A stretch of 64,000 nucleotides of DNA from Rhodoblastus acidophilus. GTDB lineage: Bacteria; Pseudomonadota; Alphaproteobacteria; Rhizobiales; Beijerinckiaceae. The stretch lies in contig NZ_JAOQNX010000013.1 of NCBI RefSeq assembly GCF_025961575.1, positions 56,096-120,095 of the forward strand, in the 5' to 3' direction. The notes beneath the pieces were generated by a model. It made no database searches. It saw nothing but the letters and a program-made list of their open reading frames with translations, and had not been told where the DNA came from. Shown here piece after piece: positions 43,515 to 50,686 of the stretch (positions within the stretch are counted from its first letter, which is position 1; each line of letters begins with the position of its first letter). The position numbers and the translations under genes are program-made.

Positions 43515-43850
43515 ATGTTGTTTCCATCGAACTGGACTTCCGCTCAGGCCGCAAGCGGCATGCCCGCGCAGCCTTCGATTCAGACGACCAACGATCGCGC
43601 GTCCTCGCCCGCGCGCGAGGACGCCGAACTCCTGGATGTGGCGACGGCGAATTATTCGGGTTCCGCCGCGCCGCCGCCGCATAGGCTCGACGCGGCGCTG
43701 GTCGCCGGCTTTCAGGCCGCCGCCGCAGAAGCCGGCGCGCCGCAGAACGCCGCCGTCAGCGCCAGCGCGCAGCTCGCCAATTTGGCGATGAACATCGCCA
43801 ATGCCGCCGCGAACGAAATCAGCCCCTACCGTGTAGGCGCGCCGCAATAG
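43515..43850 (+). CDS. Small alanine-rich protein of unknown function
   Basis: The protein has 111 residues with no recognised family. The ATG at 43515 has TTGGAG upstream. The chain has a serine/alanine-rich N-terminal half, and a C-terminal helix-prone alanine/asparagine stretch (L-A-N-L-A-M-N-I-A-N-A-A-A-N-E-I). There is no signal peptide or membrane segment. The AT-rich 145 bp upstream differ in composition from the surroundings. Its stop and the purD stop are one nucleotide apart, convergent. Expression is uncertain. Confidence 0.55.
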   Translation: MLFPSNWTSAQAASGMPAQPSIQTTNDRASSPAREDAELLDVATANYSGSAAPPPHRLDAALVAGFQAAAAEAGAPQNAAVSASAQLANLAMNIANAAANEISPYRVGAPQ

Positions 43851-43851
43851 C

Positions 43852-45114
43852 TCAGCGCTTCAGCGCCCGCCAGCCGATGTCCCGCCGGCAAAAGCCGTCG
43901 GGGAATTTCAGCGCGTCCACGGCGCGATAGGCCCGGTCGCGGGCTTCGCCGACGCTGTCCGCCAGCGCGACCACGTTCAGCACGCGCCCGCCATTGGCCA
44001 CCAGGGTTTCGCCGACGCTTTTCGTGCCGGCGTGGATGATTCTTGCGCCCGCAGCTTCCGCCTCGGCGATTCCTGAAATGCTCCCGCCCTTTTTCGGCGT
44101 TCCGGGATAGCCTTGCGCCGCCATGACCACGGTCAGCGCGGTCTTCGGCGACAGGTTTACGCGCTCGGGCAGGCGCCCCTCGGCGCAGGCGAGCAGCAGG
44201 TCCAAAAGATCGTCGTCGAGCCGCGCCAGCATCACCTGGCATTCGGGATCGCCGAAGCGGGTGTTGAATTCGATCAGCTTGGGGCCGTCCTTGCCGATCA
44301 TCAGCCCGGCGAACAACACCCCCTTGAACGGGCAGCCCTCCGCCTTCATCGCGGCGACCGTCGGGTTGACGATCTCGTCCATCACCCTTTGGGCTATGGC
44401 GTCGGTCACCACCGGCGCTGGCGAATAGGCGCCCATGCCGCCGGTGTTCGGACCCGTATCCCCTTCGCCGACCCGCTTGTGGTCCTGCGCCGAGGCGAAG
44501 GCGAGGGCCTTGTCGCCGTCGCACAAAGCGAAGAACGAGGCTTCCTCGCCGTCCAGAAATTCCTCGATGACGCATTCCGCCCCGGCCGCGCCAAAAGCGC
44601 CGCCAAAAAGGTCTTCAATCGCCTGTTCAGCCTCTGAAAGCGTCATCGCGACCGTGACGCCCTTGCCGGCGGCGAGCCCGTCCGCCTTGACGACGATCGG
44701 CGCGCCCTTTTCGCGCGCATAGGCGAGGGCGGCGTCCTTTTCGGCGAATTTTTGATAGGCGCCCGTGGGGATATTGTATTTGGCGCACAAGTCCTTCGTA
44801 AAACCCTTGGAGCCCTCGAGCCGCGCCGCCGCTTTCGACGGTCCGAACGCCTTGATCCCCGCCGCGTCCAGCGCATCGACGAGGCCGTCGACCAGCGGCT
44901 GTTCCGGCCCGATGACGACGAAATCAACGTGCTGGACGTGGCAGAACCCGATCACCGCCTGCGCGTCGGCGACATCGAGCACGATATTGGTCGCGACCTG
45001 CGCCGTGCCGGGATTGCCGGGCGCGACGAACAGTTTTGTTGTCGCCGGATTTTTGACTAGCGCCAGGGCCAGCGCGTGTTCGCGCCCGCCGGAGCCGATG
45101 AGTAGAACGTTCAT
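43852..45114 (-). CDS. purD: Phosphoribosylamine-glycine ligase
   Basis: Second step of purine biosynthesis (GAR synthetase). The protein has 420 residues. N-terminal [10 protein letters not shown] is at 7-16, and the ATP-grasp domain carries [11 protein letters not shown] near 142-152 and [10 protein letters not shown] near 285-294. The small-protein gene upstream on the same strand (gap 50 bp) may share the transcript. Confidence 0.97.
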   Translation of the reverse strand: MNVLLIGSGGREHALALALVKNPATTKLFVAPGNPGTAQVATNIVLDVADAQAVIGFCHVQHVDFVVIGPEQPLVDGLVDALDAAGIKAFGPSKAAARLEGSKGFTKDLCAKYNIPTGAYQKFAEKDAALAYAREKGAPIVVKADGLAAGKGVTVAMTLSEAEQAIEDLFGGAFGAAGAECVIEEFLDGEEASFFALCDGDKALAFASAQDHKRVGEGDTGPNTGGMGAYSPAPVVTDAIAQRVMDEIVNPTVAAMKAEGCPFKGVLFAGLMIGKDGPKLIEFNTRFGDPECQVMLARLDDDLLDLLLACAEGRLPERVNLSPKTALTVVMAAQGYPGTPKKGGSISGIAEAEAAGARIIHAGTKSVGETLVANGGRVLNVVALADSVGEARDRAYRAVDALKFPDGFCRRDIGWRALKR

Positions 45115-45164
45115 GTGCGCCTCGTTTCGCCGCTGTCTTAGGCGAGGCGGGACTTCAGTTCAAC

Positions 45165-45446
45165 TTACCAGCGGATTTCGGCGTTGAGGCGGGCGCGCAC
45201 GTCGTCGAGCGTGATGCTGCTGAAGAAATCATGCCAGGGCTGCGGGACCAGATAATCCATGCGCCCCCCCGCGTCCCAGACCAGCGCGACCGTTCCCTTG
45301 AGCCCGCAGGCGTTGCTGCGCGCCTGCAACTGGCCGATGGTCGCCTCCTGCAGGTTGGGATTGGCCTGGGCGAAGGCATTGTCCATGATGACGATCACCA
45401 TGTCCTGGCCCTGTTCGGTGAGATGTGCGACGGAAATGGACGGCAT
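45165..45446 (-). CDS. Small conserved protein of unknown function
   Basis: A protein of 93 residues with no signal peptide or transmembrane segment. Sequence features include V-I-V-I-M-D-N-A-F near residue 18, then L-Q-A-R-S-N-A-C-G-L-K-G-T-V-A-L-V-W-D-A-G-G-R near 40-62, and a W-H-D-F-F-S-S-I-T motif. It looks like a compact alpha/beta fold, but I do not recognise the family. The ATG at 45444-45446 has AGGAGCGCCC just upstream. It is followed by purD and diverges from xseA across 84 bp. Confidence 0.65.
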   Translation of the reverse strand: MPSISVAHLTEQGQDMVIVIMDNAFAQANPNLQEATIGQLQARSNACGLKGTVALVWDAGGRMDYLVPQPWHDFFSSITLDDVRARLNAEIRW

Positions 45447-45530
45447 GGGCGCTCCTTTGTCGAAAAGAAGCATGATCCGCGCCAGCCAAAAAACTCGCCA
45501 AGGCGGGGGCCGACGCATTAACTTGGGGCA

Positions 45531-47105
45531 ATGGTCGAATCCCCCCGCTCCAACGCCCTTGAACTCAGCGTTTCCGAACTTTCCGGCGCTCTGAAACGCG
45601 CCATTGAGGACCAGTTCGGCCATGTGCGGCTGCGTGGCGAAATCTCGAACTATCGCGGCCCGCATTCGTCGGGACACGCTTATTTCTGCCTGAAGGACGC
45701 CAACGCCCGCATCGACGCCGTGGTGTGGAAGGGGACGTTTTCGCGGCTGAAAACCCGGCCCCAGGAGGGGCTGGAGGTGATCGCCACGGGAAAGATCACC
45801 ACCTTTCCCGGCAAAAGTTCGTATCAGATCGTCATCGAGCAAATGGAGCCGGCGGGCGTCGGCGCGTTGATGGCGCTGCTTGAGGAGCGGCGGAAAAAAC
45901 TCGCGGCGGAAGGCCTGTTCGACGAGGCGCGCAAGAAGAAGCTGCCCTATCTGCCCCGCGTGATCGGCATTGTCACTTCGCCCACCGGCGCGGTGATCCG
46001 CGATATTTTGCATCGCCTGAGCGACCGTTTTCCCCGCCATGTGCTGGTCTGGCCGGTGCGCGTGCAGGGCGAAACCTCCGCCGCCGAAGTGGCGGCTGCT
46101 ATCAAGGGGTTTAACGCCCTGCCTGTGGGCGGCGAGATACCCCGGCCCGACCTGCTGATCGTCGCGCGCGGCGGCGGGTCGCTGGAGGATTTGTGGAGTT
46201 TTAACGAGGAAGAGGTTTTGCGCGCCGCCGCCACCTCGGAAATTCCGCTGATTTCCGCGATCGGCCACGAGACCGACACCACGCTGCTCGACCATGTCGC
46301 CGATTTGCGCGCGCCCACCCCGACCGGCGCGGCGGAAAAAGCCGTGCCGGTGCGCGCCGAACTGTTGGCCAATGTCAACGCGCTGGCGCGCCGCCACGAC
46401 GAGGCGGCTTTCCGCCTGCTCGACCGCCGGCGCGGCGATTTGCGCGCTTTGGCCCGCGCCCTGCCGCAACCCGAAAACCTCCTCGCCATCCCTAGGCAGC
46501 GGCAGGACCGCGCCGCCGAGCGCCTGTCCGCCGCGTTGCGCGCTTTTGTTGGCGCGCGGCGGCTGGCTTTGGCGGAAGCCTCGCGCCTGCTCGCCCGCCA
46601 CGCCCCGCAGGCCGAATTGCAGCGCGTGACGGGTCGGCTGAACACCCTGAAATTTCGGCTGGAGGCGGCTGGACGGGCGTTTTTCGACCGCCGCCGCGAA
46701 AGATATGCAACCCTTGGCGCCCGCTTCGACGCCGCCTTTGCCGGACGCGTTCGGCTGCTCGGCCATGAATTGCAAGGCCGTCGCGAACGAGTCCAAAATT
46801 TTTCCGCGCGTCTCGACGGCGCCTTCCTCGCCTTGCTGGCGCGGCGTCGCGACCGGCTCGCCCATGCGGAAAAGCTTTTGGGCGCTGTGGGTTACGAAGC
46901 CGTGCTCAAGCGCGGCTTTGCGCTGGCGCGCGATGCGGAGGGCGGAATCATCCGCTCCGCGAAAAAACTTGGCCCGGGCGACGCCGTGACCCTGCATTTC
47001 GCCGACGGCAAGGTGGCGGCGACGGTGAACGGCGAGGCGCCCCCGAAAAGAACCGCGCCGGCGAAAAAGCCTTTGCCCCCGGGCGGGCAGGGCAGCCTGT
47101 TCTGA
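45531..47105 (+). CDS. xseA: Exodeoxyribonuclease VII large subunit
   Basis: Single-strand-specific exonuclease subunit that works with XseB in repair. The protein has 524 residues. The N-terminal OB fold has L-S-V-S-E-L-S-G-A-L-K-R and S-G-H-A-Y-F-C-L-K-D near residues 10-60. The catalytic core shows V-T-S-P-T-G-A-V-I-R-D near 147 and R-G-G-G-S-L-E-D-L-W-S-F-N near 217-229, then A-I-G-H-E-T-D. A long coiled-coil arm (about 290-450) ends with G-Y-E-A-V-L-K-R-G. xseB is not in this window. The phosphoesterase gene follows one base after the stop. Confidence 0.96.
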   Translation: MVESPRSNALELSVSELSGALKRAIEDQFGHVRLRGEISNYRGPHSSGHAYFCLKDANARIDAVVWKGTFSRLKTRPQEGLEVIATGKITTFPGKSSYQIVIEQMEPAGVGALMALLEERRKKLAAEGLFDEARKKKLPYLPRVIGIVTSPTGAVIRDILHRLSDRFPRHVLVWPVRVQGETSAAEVAAAIKGFNALPVGGEIPRPDLLIVARGGGSLEDLWSFNEEEVLRAAATSEIPLISAIGHETDTTLLDHVADLRAPTPTGAAEKAVPVRAELLANVNALARRHDEAAFRLLDRRRGDLRALARALPQPENLLAIPRQRQDRAAERLSAALRAFVGARRLALAEASRLLARHAPQAELQRVTGRLNTLKFRLEAAGRAFFDRRRERYATLGARFDAAFAGRVRLLGHELQGRRERVQNFSARLDGAFLALLARRRDRLAHAEKLLGAVGYEAVLKRGFALARDAEGGIIRSAKKLGPGDAVTLHFADGKVAATVNGEAPPKRTAPAKKPLPPGGQGSLF

Positions 47106-47106
47106 C

Positions 47107-47850
47107 ATGCTGCTCGCCCTGCTCACCGACATCCACGGCAATCGCGAGGCGTTCGACGCCTGCCGGAGCGAGGCGCGGCGGTTGGGGGCGGAAAAATTCG
47201 TCTATCTCGGTGATCTCGTCGGCTATGGCGCCGATCCCGCTTATGTGGTCGAGCGCGTCGCCGAGGATTTTGATAAGGGCGCGCTCTGCGTGATGGGCAA
47301 CCACGACCTCGCCGTGGTCGACCCCCAGGCGCGGCGCATGTATGACGACGCCCGTCATGCCGTCGAATTCGCCGAAGGCCAGCTCGACGCCGCCCAGAAG
47401 CGATTTCTTGCGGACTTGCCGCTCACCGCGCGGCTCCCGGACGGCCCCCTGTTCGTCCATGCCGAGGCCAGCGCCCCGCGCCGCTTCCGCTATGTGCAAT
47501 CGGCGGAGGATGCGACGATTTCCATGGATGCGACGCGCGCGCCCGTCACCTTTTGCGGCCATGTGCATCGTCCCAAACTTTACTATCGCAGCGGCGATGC
47601 GCCGGCGATTTCCTTCGCGCCCACGGAGACGCCGACGCCGCTCGCCCGCAGTCGGCGTTGGCTGGCGACGCTGGGCTCGGTTGGCCAGCCGCGCGACGGC
47701 GAGTCCCGCGCCGCTTTCGCGCTTTACGATCTCGACCGGGCTGTTTTGAGCTTCCATCGCGTCGATTACGACGTGGAAACGGCGGCCCAAAAGATTTTGC
47801 GCGCGGGATTGGCGCCGTTTTTCGCCGAACGGCTGTTTTTGGGACGCTAA
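47107..47850 (+). CDS. Metallophosphoesterase family protein
   Basis: A cytoplasmic calcineurin-type phosphoesterase of 247 residues. Metal-binding signatures are D-I-H-G-N near residues 8-12, G-D-L-V-G-Y-G-A-D-P near 38-47, G-N-H-D near 65-68 and G-H-V-H-R-P near 151-156. The family also includes protein phosphatases and diadenosine tetraphosphatases; the substrate is not given by sequence. It begins one base after xseA and is immediately followed (no gap) by a HAD gene, so the three are one operon. Confidence 0.88.
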   Translation: MLLALLTDIHGNREAFDACRSEARRLGAEKFVYLGDLVGYGADPAYVVERVAEDFDKGALCVMGNHDLAVVDPQARRMYDDARHAVEFAEGQLDAAQKRFLADLPLTARLPDGPLFVHAEASAPRRFRYVQSAEDATISMDATRAPVTFCGHVHRPKLYYRSGDAPAISFAPTETPTPLARSRRWLATLGSVGQPRDGESRAAFALYDLDRAVLSFHRVDYDVETAAQKILRAGLAPFFAERLFLGR

Positions 47851-48483
47851 ATGCCTTCGCTCGTCATCTTCGATCTCGACGGCACGCTCGCCGACAGTTT
47901 TCCATGGTTCTGCCGCCATGTGAACGACGCCGCCGACAAGTTCGGCTTTCGCCGCGTCGAAGATTTCGAGGCGCTGCGCCACGCCGATTTCCGCCAGACG
48001 TTTCGCACGCTCCAGGTTCCCAGCTGGAAATTGCCGGCGATCGCCCGGCACATGCGCGCGGTGAAATCGCGGCATCTCGACGAAATTTCCTTGTTTCCCG
48101 GCGTCGAGCCGATGCTGCGGGATTTGTCCGCCGCCGGGATTCGTCTGGCGCTGGTCAGTTCCGACAGCGAAGCCAATGCGCGCCGGCAACTCGGCGGCCT
48201 GCAAGATCTTTTCGAAACCTTCGATTGCGGGGCGTCTGTGTTCGGCAAGGCCGCGAAATTCCGCCGCGTCGTCCGGCGGGCGGCGCTCGCGCCCGGCGAC
48301 GTGATTTCGATCGGCGACGAGGTGCGCGACATCGAGGCGGCGCGCGAGGCGGGGATCGCCTGCGGCGCCGTGACCTGGGGCTATGCCGCGCTCGAAATCC
48401 TTCGCGCGATGCGGCCGGATGTCCTGTTCGAGGCCGTCGAAGACATCAGCCGTATTGCCGCCAGAACACCAGCGCCACAATGA
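47851..48483 (+). CDS. HAD-superfamily phosphatase (phosphoglycolate phosphatase-like)
   Basis: A cytoplasmic HAD hydrolase of 210 residues. Motif I is F-D-L-D-G-T-L-A-D near residues 6-14, with motif II V-S-S-D-S near 106-110, a lysine in F-G-K-A-A-K-F-R near 133, and motif IV G-D-E-V-R-D near 154-159. The cap region is small and helical. The substrate is unknown. It directly follows the phosphoesterase, and its last 38 bp overlap the 3' end of the convergent TauE/SafE gene. Confidence 0.87.
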   Translation: MPSLVIFDLDGTLADSFPWFCRHVNDAADKFGFRRVEDFEALRHADFRQTFRTLQVPSWKLPAIARHMRAVKSRHLDEISLFPGVEPMLRDLSAAGIRLALVSSDSEANARRQLGGLQDLFETFDCGASVFGKAAKFRRVVRRAALAPGDVISIGDEVRDIEAAREAGIACGAVTWGYAALEILRAMRPDVLFEAVEDISRIAARTPAPQ

Positions 48484-49204
48484 CGCCGTTGAGCGCGGTG
48501 ATGATGATCCGCGCCTTGGCGGGATCGAGGCGGCGGCCGTAATGCCCGGTGACATAGCCGCCGATCGCGGCGGCGACCAGCAACACGCCCATCTGTTTCC
48601 AGTGGATCAGTCCGCCGAAGATGAAAAACAGCGACGCCGTGGTGTTCATCGCAGCGTTGAGCAGATGGCGGGAGGCCTGCATCATGTTGATGCTGGCGTG
48701 GGTGAGCACGCTCCAGGTCGCGAGCATCATCACGCCCACCGCGCCGCCGAAATAGCCGCCGTAAATGCCGAGCGCGAATTGCGCGATGGGCAGCGCCGCG
48801 GGATGAACTTTTATGCGCGCGCGTAAAAATTCGCCGAGGCTCTTGCCGAAGGCGAATACGGCGACGCCGAACAGCAGCAGGAAGGGAAAAATGTGGTCGA
48901 AGACGCGCTGCGGCGTCGAAATCAGCAGCAGCGCGCCCAGCACGCCGCCGACCACGCTCACCACCGCCATGGTCGAGAATTTCACGCCTTCGAAATTCTG
49001 GAAATCGTGGCGATAGGCGAAGGCCGTGGCGAGCGCGCTCGGCACCAGCGCGACGGTGGACGTGGCGTTGGCGCTGAGCGAGGGCACGCCCGCCGCGACC
49101 AAAGCCGGCAGGGTGACGAAGGAGCCGCCGCCGGCGATGGCGTTCATGGCGCCGCCGAGAAGCCCGGCGCCCGCGATCAGAAGGAGATCCTGCAAAAAAT
49201 GCAT
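48446..49204 (-). CDS. TauE/SafE-family sulfite exporter-like permease
   Basis: An inner-membrane protein of 252 residues with about eight hydrophobic segments. It carries the family pattern G-G-A-M-N-A-I-A-G-G-G-S-F-V-T-L-P near residues 17-33, A-T-S-T-V-A-L near 47-53, and the second repeat G-I-Y-G-G-Y-F-G-G-A-V-G-V-M near 140-153. Members export sulfite, sulfoacetate or other organic anions; the specificity is unknown here. The start at 49202-49204 is preferred over one 21 codons upstream. Its 3' end overlaps the convergent HAD gene by 38 bp. Confidence 0.88.
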   Translation of the reverse strand: MHFLQDLLLIAGAGLLGGAMNAIAGGGSFVTLPALVAAGVPSLSANATSTVALVPSALATAFAYRHDFQNFEGVKFSTMAVVSVVGGVLGALLLISTPQRVFDHIFPFLLLFGVAVFAFGKSLGEFLRARIKVHPAALPIAQFALGIYGGYFGGAVGVMMLATWSVLTHASINMMQASRHLLNAAMNTTASLFFIFGGLIHWKQMGVLLVAAAIGGYVTGHYGRRLDPAKARIIITALNGVIVALVFWRQYG

Positions 49205-49310
49205 CCTGCTTGAGGGGTTAGCGCAAACTAGCCGATTCCCGACGCCGCGCCAGCCCCTGGCCCGCAACTTGCCTCATGGGGGGCGTTGTCCGCTGACGCG
49301 AGGCTGTCCC

Positions 49311-49670
49311 ATGAGTTTTTTGGTCGTCTGTCCCACAAGCGCCATCGCCGAGGGCGGGATGGGCCTGTTCAAGGCCGGCAAGAAGAGCGTGCTGCTGGTC
49401 TGGCCGCGGGGCGGCGAGATCAAGGCGTTTCGCGGACGCTGTCCGCACGCCGACGTCCCGCTGGATGAGGCCTGTTTCGACGGCGAGACCGTCCTTTGCC
49501 CCGTCCACAACTGGCGGTTCGACGCCGCGAACGGCGCCTGCGTCACCCACGCGGCGCAAAAGGCGTTGCACGCCTATCCGCTGCGCGTCGTGGGCGACGC
49601 GATCGAGGTCGATCTCGGCCCGGCGCGGCCGGCGCGCAACCCGGCTATTGGGTCGGCGCCTCCGGCTTGA
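49311..49670 (+). CDS. Rieske [2Fe-2S] ferredoxin-like protein
   Basis: A small soluble electron carrier of 119 residues. The Rieske cluster ligands are C-P-H near residues 45-47 and C-P-V-H-N near 64-68, with the spacing of the ferredoxin/nitrite-reductase small-subunit type. The N-terminal part has I-A-E-G-G-M-G-L-F-K and I-K-A-F-R-G-R. No oxygenase or nitrite reductase partner is nearby. The last 26 bp overlap the end of the convergent DUF2147 gene. The partner oxidoreductase is not identifiable from the window. Confidence 0.85.
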   Translation: MSFLVVCPTSAIAEGGMGLFKAGKKSVLLVWPRGGEIKAFRGRCPHADVPLDEACFDGETVLCPVHNWRFDAANGACVTHAAQKALHAYPLRVVGDAIEVDLGPARPARNPAIGSAPPA

Positions 49671-50352
49671 CCGGCGCGGGCTTCGCGGCGGGCTTGGCCG
49701 CCGGCTTCGCCGGGGCGGCGGCCGGTTTGGCCGCATCCGGGCTGGCGGCGGCGTCCGTGTGGGCGGCGTCGGGATGGGCCGCGTCCGAGTGGGCCCCGGC
49801 TTCCGGCTTCGCCGTCGCTGGCTTGGCCGCAGGCTTGGGCTTGGGCGCCAGGGGATCGCCGGGAATTTCAGCGGCGGGGATGGCGTCGTCGGGCAGACGG
49901 GTCCAGGTTTGCGTCTGCCCGAAAATCTCGAGGCCGAGATAGCCGCGCAGCAGCAATTGTTGGCCGTCCGGCGTGACTTCGACCGAGGCGTTGTAAACAT
50001 TGCCGTCGCGCGGGTCGAGAATGCTGCCGTTCTCGTATTTGGCGGCGCCGTCCTTCTTGAGATTGTAGACGATGACCATGCCGAGCATCGGCTTGCCCTT
50101 TTTCTCGCCGGGGCAGGCCGTGCAGATCGTGACGTTTTTCGTCTCGCCCTTCTTCTTGTACATTTTCACGAGACGGCCTTCATAAAAACCGTTCTTCTCG
50201 TAAAAATAGAACCAGCCGCTGGGCGAGCCGTCCTCGAAATAGGCCTGCCAGAAGCCGGTGAGGGGCGCGGCCTGGGCCGCGCCGGTCAGAGCCAGCGCGG
50301 TCCAGGCCGAGAGAACGAGGCGTTTGCGAAAGAACTTGAAAGAAGCGGTCAA
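49645..50352 (-). CDS. Secreted DUF2147 protein with alanine/proline/lysine-rich tail
   Basis: A protein of 235 residues with a signal peptide (residues about 9-28, R-K-R-L-V-L-S-A-W...A-Q-A-A). The DUF2147 domain lies at about 30-150 with T-G-F-W-Q-A-Y-F, F-Y-E-G-R-L-V-K-M, C-T-A-C-P-G-E-K-K-G-K-P and L-R-G-Y-L-G-L-E-I-F-G-Q-T-Q-T-W. The tail (about 160-235) is a low-complexity run of A-K-P, A-H and D-A-A repeats, a flexible or cell-wall-facing stalk. The start is a TTG at 50350-50352 with AGGAG seven bases upstream. The function of DUF2147 is unknown; members lie in the envelope. Confidence 0.8.
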   Translation of the reverse strand: MTASFKFFRKRLVLSAWTALALTGAAQAAPLTGFWQAYFEDGSPSGWFYFYEKNGFYEGRLVKMYKKKGETKNVTICTACPGEKKGKPMLGMVIVYNLKKDGAAKYENGSILDPRDGNVYNASVEVTPDGQQLLLRGYLGLEIFGQTQTWTRLPDDAIPAAEIPGDPLAPKPKPAAKPATAKPEAGAHSDAAHPDAAHTDAAASPDAAKPAAAPAKPAAKPAAKPAPVKPEAPTQ

Positions 50353-50396
50353 AGGAAAACTCCTTTTCGCTGATGGTCTTCGCTGGGCGGAAAGGG

Positions 50397-50624
50397 TCAG
50401 ACGCCGTTGTCGGTGAGCACCTTGAGGCATTTCGGCGACAGCCGGGCGCGATAGGCCTGGAGGCAGTTCAAGAAAGCGTTATCGCCGGCGTCGGGATGCA
50501 GATGGTGACAGAAGCGGCGCACGTCCGGACGGCACGCCGCCTCGTCGGACGCTCGATCTCCCGCCAGTGCGGTCGATGCGGTTGCGCCGGTCAGCAGGAG
50601 AGCAATCAGAACAGCCTTTTTCAT
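50397..50624 (-). CDS. Small secreted cysteine-rich protein (Cys-rich FGFR/GLG1-like repeat)
   Basis: A protein of 75 residues with a signal peptide (residues 1-21, ending A-L-A). The mature part has four cysteines in the pattern C-R-P-D-V-R-R-F-C near residues 31-39 and N-C-L-Q-A-Y-R-A-R-L-S-P-K-C near 53-66, which is the single-repeat form of the cysteine-rich FGFR/GLG1 motif seen in many alphaproteobacterial secreted proteins. The bacterial role is not known. It lies between hpnN and the DUF2147 gene on the same strand, 62 bp after the hpnN stop and 44 bp before DUF2147. Confidence 0.75.
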   Translation of the reverse strand: MKKAVLIALLLTGATASTALAGDRASDEAACRPDVRRFCHHLHPDAGDNAFLNCLQAYRARLSPKCLKVLTDNGV

Positions 50625-50686
50625 TTATGTCCCTTTCCTAGGTGGCCCTGTTTAGCGCAAAAGCGCTGAAATGATAACGTCCCTCG

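Noticed and set aside
45447..47141. Upstream extension of the small 93-residue protein frame, antisense to xseA
   Set aside because: The extension is antisense to the well-supported exonuclease gene; the ATG at 45446 with a ribosome site is the credible start.
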